DNA of 64,000 nucleotides from Mytilinidion resinicola. Taxonomy: Eukaryota; Ascomycota; Dothideomycetes; Mytilinidiales; Mytilinidiaceae. The notes beneath the pieces are model-generated. The model did no database searches and was not told the DNA's origin. It saw only the letters and a program-made list of their open reading frames with translations. Made by a program: the position numbers and the translations under genes. Of the stretch, positions 37,268 through 48,980 are shown in pieces (the stretch's first letter is position 1; the number at the start of each line of letters is the position of its first letter). The stretch lies in assembly GCF_010093595.1 (NCBI RefSeq), contig NW_022985437.1, positions 317,484 to 381,483 of the forward strand, in the 5' to 3' direction.

Positions 37268-38000
37268 ATGACCATCAAGTAAGTCCGCTGCAAGTCGCAA
37301 GTGTGAGGGATACTGTGTCTGACTTTTTGAAGGTACTTGATCTTGCTCTCGCGGCAGGGCAAAGTTGTCAGTCTCCTACGATCCCGCCGCGCTGCCTGCC
37401 ACTAACCGCCCTCAGCGCTTGGCCAAGTGGTTCACCACTCTCTCCCCCAAGGACAAGGCAAAGATCATCAAAGATGTCTCCCAGCTTGTGCTTGCCCGTA
37501 GGACCCGGATGTGCAACTTCTTGGAGTATAAAGGTTGGCAGACGCTTCTGCTCTTGTTGTGACATGTCATGACTGATGCCTCATCCCAGACACCAAGATT
37601 GTCTACCGCCGCTATGCCTCCCTCTTCTTCATTGCTGGATGCGACTCCACCGACAACGAACTCATCACTTTGGAGATCGTGCACCGATATGTAGAGCAAA
37701 TGGACAAGTACTACGGCAACGTCTGTGAGCTGGACATCATTTTCAACTTCCAAAAGGCCTACTTCATTCTCGATGAGCTTCTGCTCGCAGGCGAAATGCA
37801 AGAGAGCAGCAAGAAGAACGTCCTGAGGTGTATAGGCCAGCAAGACAGTCTCGAGGATATGGAGGTAAGTTGACGCTGCTACTTGACCCTCATTAGTGCT
37901 TTCCTGTCACTGCCACCAACAACATACACCTCCCGGCCTTCGCTGACACGTGTACCACTGTCATCAGGCCGAAGATGACATTGTCACCAAGATAATGTAA
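37268..38000 (+). CDS. APS1: AP-1 clathrin adaptor sigma subunit
   Basis: Small chain of the AP-1 adaptor, which sorts cargo into clathrin vesicles at the trans-Golgi network and endosomes. Five exons join in frame: 37268-37278 (11 bases), 37333-37363, 37416-37533, 37590-37864 and 37968-38000, giving 155 residues, the standard sigma length. The spliced start [14 protein letters not shown] leads to [20 protein letters not shown], then [20 protein letters not shown], and then [20 protein letters not shown]. The ending [10 protein letters not shown] has the AP-1 rather than AP-2 flavour. All splice phases agree, so both the model and the family call are very secure. Confidence 0.94.
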
Positions 38001-39091
38001 CCACGTACGGGCGGACCTATATACCTACCACCCCATCCGTCACCTTGACTCCTACGATGCCACCTCCGCGGTTGGCTCGACCCCGAGCGTCCCTTCAAAT
38101 ATATGTGGCTAATAACATATGCTTGTTGTCGAATCATAGGCCCAAAAGGACATTGAAGGAAGGCTGCGCGCAAGCGGCATGCTGTGAACTGTCGGCACGA
38201 TCGATTAACAAGGCGCACAACGGAATGGTATACCATGTGATGGAGTTTGGTGTCTGGAGTTTCGACACTGGTCAACACGTTCGTCCACCGAACGATCATG
38301 TCCAACTGCGGCGTTATACGCTGAGCAATACTCGAGAGAGAGTTACTAGAGGACTAGAACCTGAGATGAATGAAGCTATTTTGAAGCCCGTTTTTTTGAA
38401 AGCTTCCTTCTAGCCGTCATGACATGAGAACCAGACTGAACATCGATCTATCGCTGGAATCAGCTATGCACCGCCGCTGACCTTGTAGCCATACTAACGA
38501 TACATCCGGTCTCAGCATTTGGGAACACCACGGATTTCTTGAGCACTATCCAGCAGAGGCAACAGGGAAGATCCATTGTGAGAAATCCACTGCTTCTGGT
38601 AACGGACGAACCACAGCACTACTCTCGACCTCCTCATCGACACTGCTTTAGCCATTGGTGGATTGCCGTCGTTGTTCAAGTTGCTCCAGTTGCACTCGCC
38701 GGGCACCCTTTGCTCCAATCATTGACGCACGTCGAGCACGTCACCTGACGGTCTTGGTCAGCTCACCCTCACCTCCGCGTTACCTAGTAGCCGGGACGAC
38801 CTTCTCAACAACCACGACCTTCACTCAACGTCATGCATTATCCTACTACTTCCGCTTCCTGCTAGGCGCTCGTCTGGCTTGAACAACACGCAGATCTCGG
38901 TCTTTGCACCCAGCCTGGAGCGATTCCTGAGTGTTGTCTTGCTACAGCAGGTCACTTCCGACACATCAAGGACAAAGAAAGCGCAAAGCCGCCGCATATC
39001 CGAGCCTACGCGCGACTCTTTCGCCAGCCGGTCCGCATATCTCTATCATCCCTACTGCTGAGACCGCCTAGGAAGCCTAACAATCAACACC
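38001..39091. other. intergenic, MAF1 promoter
   Basis: About 1.1 kb between AP-1 sigma and MAF1. The half nearer MAF1 is pyrimidine-rich and probably its leader and promoter. No gene is supported. Confidence 0.45.
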
Positions 39092-40321
39092 ATGAAGGTC
39101 CGTCCCAGGCCCGATCCTGATAACGAGAGCTTCTTACTGACACCGATTGCCCGTGCCTAGTACCTTCCAGTCCGCGACCTTGAAGTCGTCGCCAGCGCAC
39201 TGAATTTCGAAACTCCCGATTGTCATATTGTCGGCGGATGCGATCTCTACACTACAAAGGCGGCGGGCAGCGATAAGAAACTCTACAAGACGATCGAGAA
39301 CTCGCTTGAGTCGCAATATGAGTCACTTTTGCGCCTGTCGGCCTCGCTGTCCCCCCCAGAAGCCGCGTCGCTCGCCGAGTCAATGAATCTCGCTCGGTCG
39401 AGTCCGTTCGGTCCGCTGAGCCAGATATCGAGCCGCCGCACCTTTGCCTATCTTATCGCGACGCTCAACGCCAGCCACCCGGACTACGACTTCTCCCACA
39501 CCCTCCGCCCGACCGATTTCCGCAAAGAGCGCAGCGTGCGCTCTGCCATGAACACCATCGACACCACACTCTACAACCTGCGCCCGCGGCCGTCTGCAGC
39601 CATCCTCGCCGTCCCCTACCAATGGGGCAGCGGGGCTATCGCACCGGGCGCGCAGACGCCCAACGGCAGCCAGACGTGGGGCCCGCGCATGTGGCAGCTG
39701 ATCGACAATGAGATGTCCCTGAAAGACTGCGAAATCTACTGCTACACGCCCGATGAGGACCCCTTCTACGGCGACGACGGCTCCATCTGGAGCCTCAATT
39801 ACTTCGTCTTCAACAAGTCCAAGAAGCGCGTCCTGTACCTCTACCTCCGCGGCCTCAGCGCCATCTCGCAGTCGCCGACGGCGCTCGTCGCCAAGCGCAA
39901 GCACTCGCAGCGCGGCGGCGGAGCGAGCAGCGTGGGCGCGGGGGCCCGCAAGCGCGCGCGGTACTGGCTGGGCGACCGCGCCGAAGACAAGGACTTTGAG
40001 GACGGAGGGTGGGGCGAGGACGACGACGAGTACCTGGTGGTCGAGGAGGAGTCGAGCGAGGATGACGATCTGGACGTCGATTTCCACGCGCTGGTAAGCA
40101 TGCCACCGCCGCCGCCTAACGTGCAGGTCGACGCCGCCACAACCACCCGCGACGACAGCGGCGCTACCGCGAAGGAGAAAGGGGACTCGTCGGCGAGCGC
40201 GAGCGAGGGCGACTCCGAGGAGGAGGAAGAGGAGCCGAGCGATGTGGAGATGTCGCGCGAGCGGTCCAAGAGCACCGTGAGGGCTGTCAGCGAGCAGATC
40301 GCCGACTCGATGGAGGTTTAA
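39092..40321 (+). CDS. MAF1: Maf1, repressor of RNA polymerase III
   Basis: Nutrient- and stress-responsive repressor that binds Pol III and blocks tRNA gene transcription. The first coding exon is only six bases (ATGAAG, 39092-39097), then a 63-base intron, then 39161-40321, giving 388 residues. The spliced start MKYLPVRDLEVVASALNFET and CHIVGGCDLYTTKA are Maf1 signatures, as are PDYDFSHTLRPTDFRKE and the C-terminal core GSIWSLNYFVFNKSKKRVLY. A basic stretch (ARKRARYWLGD) and a long acidic Ser/Glu tail follow, as in other fungal Maf1 proteins. It converges on the copper-fist gene. Very secure. Confidence 0.95.
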
Positions 40322-41702
40322 GCCTCTCAGAGCGAGCGTCAAAACGACACCCATCAACGCGCCGAAACAGCGCGGTTTACGAAATCAACACGAACGACCA
40401 ACGGAAACTTGTTTTGCGACATCGGCGTTTTCCGTTTTTTCAGGCGAGCGCTGGCTGGTGGGAGCGGCCGTGCTCTTTCCGGAAAATAAACGATACCCGT
40501 CGAAAAGGTTTGTCTTCACCTTTTTTTCCTTTTCTTTCTGCAATGCACACACATCCCCTTTGCCCTTTTGCCCCCCCTTTTTCTTTTCTTGGCTGTTAGG
40601 CGTTGGAGCATACCCACCTGGGACATCGGAGTTCCAGACGGTTCGGCGCGAGGGGCTGGGGATTCTCTTGGGGCGTTGGGATGACTTTATTGGCCGGGGG
40701 CACACGATAATTGGGGGGGGGAGGCTCGGATGGACGGTTTCTGACAATGCTGGCTTTGGATGGATGACATGTCGTCTTGAATGGATGGCTTTGTCGTCTT
40801 GAAGGGATGGCTTTGTCGCCGTTGATGGATGGCTTGTCGTCTTGGATGGATGGATGGATGGATGGATGGATGAATGGATGGCAACGTTGTCCTGGATAGG
40901 CGACATGGATGATGCTGATGCTTGATCCGTCCTACAGACGGATCCTAACGCTGGGTAGGTAAAAAGCAGGTGGCGAGGGCGAGCTACCTTCTTCGTAGGG
41001 AGGCCGCCTCCCCCCCACGAGCTACATACCTAAGTTACCCATCTACTTATTGGGGATTCTTGAGTTTCAGCGTGGCGTGTAATTATAGTCCATGCATCAT
41101 GTTTTTTTTCATGGATTCACTTTGAAACTCTCGTTTACCGCTGCCTGGGGTGCTGCCCCGATAGGCTATAACAATCGTAGACGACGTGCGAAGGCTGGCG
41201 CAGTGTGATTTAAGCTGGTCAGAACAGGCGCTTCTTTATTGGCCGACGCGTTTTCATGGGCGTACAGCGCTACCTAGTGCTTTGTATATGATGCTGTGAA
41301 GGGGGTAAACCTCTGTTATCAGAACCCTACTTCCAGCGGCCTCTCCTTCCATCGGCCATAGTTTCTTATATATGTCTGTCTTAGTATACCATCCATAGAC
41401 CTATCGTCTATCATACGATCTAACGCATATTCCTCTCTTACCCAGCCTAGTCCCATGTAAATGCCCACGCCCACGCCCATGCCCATGCCATGTCCCATAG
41501 TAAATCCGAAATCCGATCAGTCCCTAACTTTTTATAAGAAAAACAATCATATATAGGCCTGTATGCCAGACGCAATAGCTGTGTGTCGGGCCAGGAGAAC
41601 GCCTCGCCTCCTGCGTGATCCCGGGGTATCATGCAATGCAGTCATGAAGTACAAGAGTGAGGAGTGTAGTGGAGAACGTGGAAGGAGCGCTGAGCCGAGT
41701 GC
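40322..41702. other. convergent intergenic region
   Basis: About 1.4 kb between the convergent MAF1 and copper-fist genes. It holds the minisatellite at 40770-40881 and imperfect CCCATG/CCCACG repeats near 41461. No gene is seen. Confidence 0.5.
40770..40881. repeat. minisatellite plus (TGGA)n
   Basis: Four imperfect copies of a roughly 22-base unit with core TTGTCGTCTTGAAtGGATGG lead into seven perfect TGGA tetramers (40843-40870). It lies in the 3' intergenic space of MAF1. Confidence 0.75.
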
Positions 41703-43764
41703 TCATGAAGGCGCCTCCGTGAACGGTGAAGCGAAGAAAGATTCTTGGTCAGCCAGGCCAGCAATCCCATTTGTGTTGGCTATAAAGGCGTCGAAGTCCG
41801 GCGATGCAAGATTGCTGGGAGGCACGAGGGGGATGCCGTCGTGGCCACCGTGAGTGAGGCAGCCAACGCAGTTACAGCCGTCCCCGCACTGGCATGTGCC
41901 AGTGACATCGTTGCAGCCTGGGAGAACGAGAGTCTGGAGGAAGAAGGTGGACGGTGAGAGTGTGGGCTCGTTGTCTTGGTCTCCAGGACTGTCTTGGTAT
42001 GCTGGGCTGTTGCTGGTGTTGTCTCCTTTGGCGGTGCTGGGTCTTGGGGTTTGGCTTTGGTCGTCCCTCGAGCCATTGACGTTGAATTGCTCGAACTCGG
42101 TCGGTACTGTTGAGTGAACCGGCATTCTTAGACCACTCTGCGGCCAAGTATGATCTGGTCCTTGAAGGTAACTTTCCGAGACTTGATTCGGGTTGTATTG
42201 GAAGGGCATAGTCTGATGTGGTCTAGACATGTTCATACCTTGAGCAGGGGCATAATATGCGAAGCCGTAATGCTGCTGTGACACTGGCAACGGCTGGTGT
42301 GGGTAAGCGGGAAGCGCGTACAAAGAACCAGAGCCTCCATTTCTCATGAAGTTGTCCATGTCGAGAAGATAAGCGGTGGTTGCTGCGTTCTGTGGATGTG
42401 CAGCACATCCAAAGCAGTTACAGCCATCGCCACAACGACAATTATGCTCCATATCGCTTTGGCCAGTGCCGTTCGGAGTACTATGACCGTTTTGTGTGGC
42501 TAGGGGTGTTGGAGGCTGATACACTGCAGGACTTCCATACATAGGCCCGATGAAACCATATCCAGGCGGCATTCCAAAGTTCCCAGGGGAGTGCCCAACC
42601 TGTGTTGGCATAACCATATGTGATAACGCGCCTGGGCCCACGGAACCATATCCGGGCACCTGTGAAGGCATTCCAGATGGGAAGTGACCATTCATGGGAA
42701 ACTGAAACTGATGATAGGATGGTGCGTTCTGTTGCGAGAGTTTTCGATTTTCCGTCATTGATAGTTGCTCTGTTTGAGCGTCAGACTTCGGTCCGGAGCA
42801 GCATGACTTCTTCACAGCCACCTCATTCTTCGGCTCCTGACTTTTGCTACTACAGCATGATCCTTTTTGTGGCTCGGACGGGGAATCTACTTCTTTGATG
42901 GTTTGTTTTGGCTGGCAGCACGAAGAAACGTTGGCCGGTTTTGCTGCCACGGCTCGATATTCGGCTGGGAAGAAACTTGTATCAGATTGGCTTGGGTGGC
43001 GAGGTGATATGGGCCCCAAGCGTGGAGTTGAGCTGGTACTAGAGGCCGGTGAACCACCAGTGCTTGAAGTTGGCTCTGAGTCCTGGAAAGAAGCATTGAC
43101 TGGAGGCCCAGCTGCTTCGGGAGAGGCTATGACACCTCCTTGGCCACTCGCATTCATGGCCTTCTCGAGCATCGCCGGGGAAATGACGCTGGTAGATTTC
43201 CGGCTTCGAGCCTTCTGCACACGATTGCCATTGCTCGAAGGTGCTGGAGTTGAGGTTGGGGTTGCCGCAGCAGGGCTATCGGATGGACAGAGACACGAGG
43301 ATGCTAAGAGGCTGTTAGTGGCAAGTAGGGTCAATGTAGAGAGGCACTAACTCTTTGGAAGGGTGTAGGTGATGGAGATTGGACCACAACTACATGTCCC
43401 AGCGGGATGCGGACAGCTACTTAGAGGTCGGCCGGGTTTGCGGACCTCTTGTAGCACGCGATCCTTGTGGTCACATTTTGAAGACCTGTGGCCACGAATG
43501 CATGGGCCGCTAGAGAAGGAGTCAGCAACGAGGGCACGCAGATTTTGCTTTCTTCGGTGCGCGCGGTGTTGTGAGGAGACATGTAGGGAAAGCAAGGCAA
43601 GTCGACATGCTGACTTGGAGCAGGAAGTGCAGTGATGACATGGAAGGTCTCTCAGGCTCTGGAGAGCAAAGCAGCTTGCATGGAGTGGTTTGGAAGAAGT
43701 GGCATTGCGGCATTTGAACTTACCAGGCGACCTTCTTCCTGAGTCCTTCAACGTCCACCCACAT
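41703..43764 (-). CDS. copper-fist transcription factor
   Basis: Copper-responsive DNA-binding regulator of the Ace1/Mac1/Cuf1/GRISEA family. Three exons, 43764-43724, 43509-43352 and 43303-41703, join in frame to 599 residues. The N-terminal copper fist has Cys14, Cys17, Cys26 and His28 with the core IRGHRSSKCDH, and the minor-groove GRP motif at 40-42. A central region has three spaced Cys-Cys pairs (SCC). The C-terminal half carries two near-identical clusters, CRCGDGCNCFGCAAH (355-369) and CQCGDGCNCVGCLTH (537-551), the Cys-rich metal-sensing type of Mac1/Cuf1. Two C-terminal clusters suggest a factor for copper uptake genes inactivated by excess copper, by family analogy. The third exon uses the acceptor at 43304-43305; the nearer AG gives a stop. 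Confidence 0.9.
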
Positions 43765-44879
43765 GGCGGCGGGCTATCAAGGGCCGGGGAACGTGCTCGT
43801 CGAGCCTGGGTTGATCATTCGGGGACCTGGATGCGCCTGTGAGCGTGTGGCTCCCGTGAACTGGATGAAGGGCTCGCATCCGCCCAAGGCCCAGCGCGGC
43901 GGGAGGACTGGCAGTGGGGAACGATGGACTGGAGGGCCGACTTACAGAGCTCGAGGCACGTCTGGCGCCGGGGGGGCAGAGGCTGTCACACCTGTGCGGG
44001 CCCTGGCAGACGGGTGGGAGCAAATGGAGAGGATGCAGAGCAACAGGTGCAGCCCCGCGATCTGTGGCTCGAGCGAGAGCAGCCGGCGGGGGGCTCGAGG
44101 AATTGAGGCCCAAGGGCCGTTTCAGCGGATTGAGATGGGCTGCGTGTGCACGCTGCGACGAGGGACGAGAGCGGTTCCCCGACGAAGGGACCACGGTGGA
44201 ACAAGTCAACTGCAGTCGGTTTTGCGATGCGCCGCGCGAAGGCGACGGGCGGCCGTGTCAGCGGGAGGTGGCCGTGGTCGAGCGGCCGGACATTCACGTC
44301 GTGGGTTATGCGAGTGAGCAAGTTTAATTCCCTCTTGCAGCGATAGCGGCGCTGCATGGCACAGAACAGCGCGCCCCGCAAACCACCCCTCGGCGCAGCA
44401 GGCGGCAGGCCAGGAGCAGCGTGCGGATGGTGAGATGGCGGCCGTAAGACCTGAGGTGGGTGCTGCATTGGGGCTGTGAATGAACAAGCGGCTCTTTGTC
44501 TGCGTTGCGTCTTCCTGCGTCCGGTGACCTAGCGCGGAAACCGAGTCTATTAAAGAGGTGGCTTGAAGATTCATTGGCTCGGGAGCTGTGATTCACCCCT
44601 GAAGGCGCACACAATTGCTGCCTCATGCAGTACTTTTGTGGCTTGATTTCCGCGCTAGGTCGCCGCACGCAGGACGAGGCTGTACCACCACCACCACCTT
44701 AACCGCCAAAGAGCGGCATAGCGAACCCTGCCACCTTCACAGCCAAGCGACTCCTCCAACTCCACCGCGCCCCACCGATGCAGTTGCATCCATACAATGT
44801 ACCAAGCCACTGCTTGCATGATATCTCCAGCTCCCCACCCGCCTCTCAAGCAGGCCCCCGTCTTGTTCACAATTACCAG
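43765..44879. other. divergent intergenic region with inverted repeat
   Basis: About 1.1 kb between the copper-fist gene and the DUF7924-type gene. It contains the 162-bp inverted-repeat element at 44513-44674 and an ACC-rich stretch near 44685. The many overlapping frames at 43750-44470 have skewed GC composition and no motifs, so no gene is called. Confidence 0.45.
44513..44674. mobile_element. 162-bp element with 28-bp inverted ends, MITE-like
   Basis: The left end (44513-44540) and right end (44647-44674) are inverted repeats matching at 26 of 28 positions, with a 15-base perfect inner part (GACCTAGCGCGGAAA). The 106-base centre has no coding frame. No clear target-site duplication is visible next to the ends, so this could be a miniature transposon remnant or simply a hairpin-forming sequence. 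Confidence 0.45.
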
Positions 44880-46229
44880 ATGCTTGAACCACAACTCTCA
44901 GGTACACGCAAACGTCAACGCCCAGAGCAGCCTCAACCAAACGAAATTCCGGCGTCCAAAAAGCAGAGGCGCAGCCATCCCAGCAGATCCCAATCACCGG
45001 CGGCATTTTGGGATAACTTATCGAAGATCTGGTTGACGAAACGAGCGTTGAGAGAGCTAGACCGAAGAAACACTCAAGCTGCTACTCGTAACTTCCTCGC
45101 TGAGTCAAAGAGAAATGGTCAAACCACCCAAGACACCGCCCACTATCTTCGTTGTTGCGATCTGAGGACCCTGGAAGACGTGAAGCGGTTTGATGACGCT
45201 CTCTAGTACCCCGAACCTATCCATCCTTCCAATCGCTCGAGCCAGTCGAGTTCTCAGAGCCGACAACGGGGTTCAATGAACCCCCCGGGCACTGAGCCCA
45301 CCACGAATACAACAAAAACAAAGAGCACCGGGGTTTATGACTTCGCCTTTGAACTACACCTTGTAGATAACGCTGTTTATCCTCATGGTTACAGATATCT
45401 CGATAACAGTGTGCCTGCGAAGCCAAATGACTGGAGGGCGATCAACCAAATATTAGCACAACGTCGACCTTCTCTCTCACCATCTAAATTCACTGATGAA
45501 GAGTTTGAAAGATTTGCGCAGACTGATGCGGATGCCGTTGGAGAAAAAAAAGTGTTAGAATTAGTAATTCCCACTATTGAAGGCAACATCACAAACGCTG
45601 GATACCGCTTAAGAGGAATCCCGTTTGACAACCTTGTCCCCCTAACGGACCGCGCGCTTAAACCTGGGAACCCAGACATCTACTACGGCGCACGCCCGGA
45701 ACAACTTGCTCGAAAAGTCCGCGACGAGCTTGGCGGCCAAATTATTCCTTCAACGGAGGACAACCTTCCCATGGCACCAAACTTCTTCCTGACGGCCAAG
45801 GGGCCGGATGGATCGCTGGCGGTGGCTGGACGACAGGCTTGTTACGACGGCGCATTGGGAGCGAGAGGCATGCACAGTCTTCAGTCATACGGGAGAGACG
45901 AGCCTGTTTCCGACGACAACGCTTATACCATTACGTCGACTTATCACGGCGGCACTCTCAAGATGTACACCAGCCACCGTACACAGCCAACCAGCGCCGG
46001 AGGCCGGCCTGAATACTACATGACTCAGCTGAGATCCTTTGCAATGACCGACACTGCTGAGACTTTCCGACAGGGTGCCCGGGCGTATAGGAACCTAAGA
46101 GACTGGACAAAAGAGCAGAGGGACGAAGCTATCCAGCAGGCGAACGAGAGAGCCAACCCAGTTGCAGCTGAAGCACCAGCACTAGCAGGTGTGCGCTTCG
46201 AAGTGCGCGAAAGGACGGAGGGAGTATGA
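44880..46229 (+). CDS. DUF7924-type fungal protein, interrupted by in-frame TAG
   Basis: One reading frame runs from 44880 (MLEPQLSGTRKRQRPE) to 46229 with a single internal TAG at 45204-45206. Before it lie a basic nuclear-type region (SKKQRRSHPSRS) and FWDNLSKIWLTKRALRELDR. After it comes a 318-residue part starting MNPPGTEP at 45276 with VYDFAFELHLVDNAVYPHGY, PNFFLTAKGPDGS and NAYTITSTYHGGTLKMYTSH. This matches the layout of the fungal DUF7924 proteins, whose function is unknown. The TAG could be one C-to-T change from CAG. A weak 66-base GT-AG intron (45180-45245) would remove it in phase, but also removes a stretch (YPEP) I recall as conserved. An upstream ATG at 44778 is possible. Family call from memory, moderately sure. 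Confidence 0.65.
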
Positions 46230-47093
46230 GGGCATCGTTCTGCGCGGCTTGGGGAGGTAGTCCACAGGTGTGCTGGGCGAGTTAACCCGCTGGAATTGGC
46301 GCTTTGGTATCGATAAGGATGCGGCCAATGAAAGCATTTTGTGATGAGAACTACGGCGACTTTCGCACGTGGCATAATGTGTATACCTCAGTACCGTGTT
46401 CAACCCACGTTCAACATCCTAGTCCGAGCGTTGCCCGTCAGCGGGTTAAGGGATGGCGTCGGGCAAGGCGAAAAGGCAGTGCAAAAAGATCTGATGGCGA
46501 CAAGAATTAAATGACAGCTCGGTGGAGCATACGAGAAGGCGACGTTCGTGTGGGCGGCTGGGCGTTTAGTGGAATTAATAAGTAGTTTGCCCTTCGAATA
46601 AGAATAGGCCACGATCATGCGATCTCTCGTAGACGCAAGCCCTATTGACCCGCGCTTGGCCCGTCCCTGCAGCACGTCCACGCCGGCCCTTTGATGCCCT
46701 CCATGTTCCTGGAGACGAAAAGCCCTGTCGGAATGCACCCCGAAGCCGACACGGCACCTACCATCTCACACTCCCGACTCTGCCAATCTGTCACAGATCT
46801 TGGGACTGAAGCACGACCGCATGCCGTTATATTAACCATATCTACTCCCTGCCAACTTTATCTGCATTCGACCCGGCTGTAGTTGCAGTGGTAGCGAGTG
46901 TTTGCCGTCACGTGGCCGGAATGGAGCATCGCTTAGACTGCACAACTGAAGGAGCTAGTCTCCAATTTTCATCACCAACATCTCCACCGATTTAGTCGCT
47001 GTCTGGATGAACATCAATATCTCTAAGCTTCCTTCGTCAACAAGTGTGTGTGTGGCTTTGTGTCTGTTGTAACTGGTCTTAATCAAGCCCACC
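46230..47093. other. intergenic, EFM7 promoter
   Basis: About 860 bases holding the 3' flank of the DUF7924-type gene and the promoter of the methyltransferase. No further gene is supported. Confidence 0.45.
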
Positions 47094-48086
47094 ATGGCCT
47101 CTGATTCCGAGGATGGAGACTTGAATCTCTTTGCAGAGCCCGAAGGTTTCTATCAACCCGAAAAGAGTGCCACATATGCCCCTTATACCATGCTTTCTGG
47201 ACAGGAGCTGCAAGTGCGTCTAGTTGGACACAATCCGCTTTGGGTAAGACACCTGGACTAGAACTTCAAAGCTATTTCTTGCCCATCGTCCATTCATTTC
47301 TGTTCCTCGTGCGATAATGCTTTCTCACATCTTCTTATATCGTCATTTCTCACTCCATGATTTCTAGATTTTGATTATTGGCGTCTCGATGCATGGTTCT
47401 GACGGTACCAGGGTCACCTCCTCTGGAATGGCGGCCGTACTCTCTCAAAATATTTCGAGCACAACATCCCAACGATAAAAGGAAAGACAGTCCTTGAACT
47501 GGGCGCTGGCGGTGGACTCCCAAGCCTCATTTGTGCCATCTCTGGAGCTAGTCAAATCGTCGTGACCGACTACCCTGATGCCGACCTTATCGACAACCTC
47601 CGCCACAACATTACTAATTGCAGCTTATTACCTAGCACGTCAAATATTCATGCTGAGGTAATTACGGGTCCCCTGTTGAGTGAATTCAATGCTGATGTTG
47701 ATGCTGATGCTATGCAGGGCTATCTTTGGGGAGCAGATGTTGATAAGCTGACGGCTCACTTGGCTCAATCTAGCGGATCCAAACGCTTCGACGTCTTGAT
47801 TCTCGCTGACCTCCTTTTCAACCATTCTGAACACGCCAAGCTTGTCAAGAGCATTCAAGATACCCTGGAGCATTCTCCTACAGCCACGGCTTTTGTGGTG
47901 TTCACGCCATACCGCCCCTGGCTGCTCCAAAAAGACCTGGCCTTCTTCGATCTCGCTCGTGAGAGCGGCTTTACCGTCACTAAGATTTTTGAGAACATCA
48001 TGGACAAGGTCATGTTTGAGGAAGATCGTGGTGTGAGTGGCTTCAAGTCTCCGAGGTTTCTAAGAACTTACATGAGTCTAGGATGA
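47094..48086 (+). CDS. EFM7: EFM7-type N-terminal/lysine methyltransferase
   Basis: S-adenosylmethionine-dependent methyltransferase. Yeast Efm7 (Nnt1) modifies the N-terminus and nearby lysine of translation elongation factor 1A. Two exons, 47094-47243 and 47412-48086, give 274 residues. The N-terminal part LNLFAEPEGFYQPEKSATYA and LQVRLVGHNPLWGHLLWNGG is the conserved family entry. SAM motif I is VLELGAGGGLPS at about 77-88, followed by the acidic VVTDYPDADLIDNL. The post-motif DVLILADLLFNHSEHAKLVK completes the class I seven-strand pattern. The splice joins NPLW to GHLLW in frame across a 168-base intron, long for this window. Confident. Confidence 0.9.
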
Positions 48087-48980
48087 GCTTCTCAGGCGTA
48101 CAGTCTATGGCTATGAGATCAAATGGGCGGACGCTTCTTGATCTTCCTCCGAAAAACAAGCCATGGCTAGGATAACGACGATGTAAAGGCTTGGTCTGAC
48201 CAGCGTGCAAAGGAGAAGGGTAAGAGTGCATGTTGATTCGGCAGAGTGTCGACTGCAGTCCCTGAAGCAGGTCAAAAACGGCGACCGTTGGCCAACGCCC
48301 AATTTGACTATAATCCTGCTGGCCATTCCAGTGGTAATTGTGACTTAAAAGTCATGCGAGTAGGACCCCGCAATACCAGGCCGCCTTGAATAATTAGGAT
48401 AATGAGACATCTACTACGAACGCCCTAGCTGTGGTCTTTAGCTGCGATAAAGAGAGAATGCTCTCCACGTTGATGAGATTGAGCGAAAGCAGAACCGATA
48501 GCAGAACCCACAAGATAGAGACTATTTATTGAAAACACTGCCGCACGATGCCCCTCTTTTTGCTATCATTACCGTGATAGGAGCCCATTCCCTAACGTAG
48601 GCATCATACTAAATTTCGCTTCTCCACCTGCCCACCTGTAATAAATAGTCCTAAAACACAGAAGCAACCTGATAGGCCCGGGGCTAGCCTACGAACCACC
48701 TCCTCCAACCCATTTCCAAACCTCAAAACATGCTCTCACACTCCCTTCTTTCTCAGCCTTCCAACGCATACCTCAAACCCGCAAATCCCGATACTATCTG
48801 ACGCCCACAAACCCCAAAATGACGTAATGCCCCTCCACTAACTCCAACACCAACCTCCGCATCCCATCCCATCCCATCCCATCCCATCCCATCCCATCCC
48901 GCACCTCTTCATACCATCCACGAACCCCTCTCATACCGCCCCCTCAACTCCCCCCCCCCCCCCCAAAAAAAAAAAATTTA
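48087..48980. other. intergenic with simple repeats
   Basis: About 890 bases. The downstream part is C-rich and holds an ATCCC repeat, a 15-base C run and a 12-base A run directly before the rhodanese ATG. No gene is seen. Confidence 0.5.
48861..48900. repeat. (ATCCC)8 tandem repeat
   Basis: Eight perfect copies of ATCCC. They are followed 50 bases on by C15 (48950-48964) and A12 (48965-48976), four bases before the rhodanese ATG. Confidence 0.85.

Noticed and set aside
39380..40357. 325-codon minus frame opposite MAF1
   Set aside because: It is an antisense shadow of the GC-rich MAF1 coding sequence and has Ala/Arg/Val-rich composition without motifs.
43748..44470. Overlapping frames up to 184 codons between the copper-fist and DUF7924-type genes
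   Set aside because: Arg/Gly/Pro-rich on all frames and strands, as expected for GC-rich intergenic DNA; no motif.
45180..45245. 66-base intron that would remove the TAG of the DUF7924-type gene
   Set aside because: Not adopted because donor GTGAAG and the acceptor tract are weak and the segment removed looks conserved; kept as an alternative to test.
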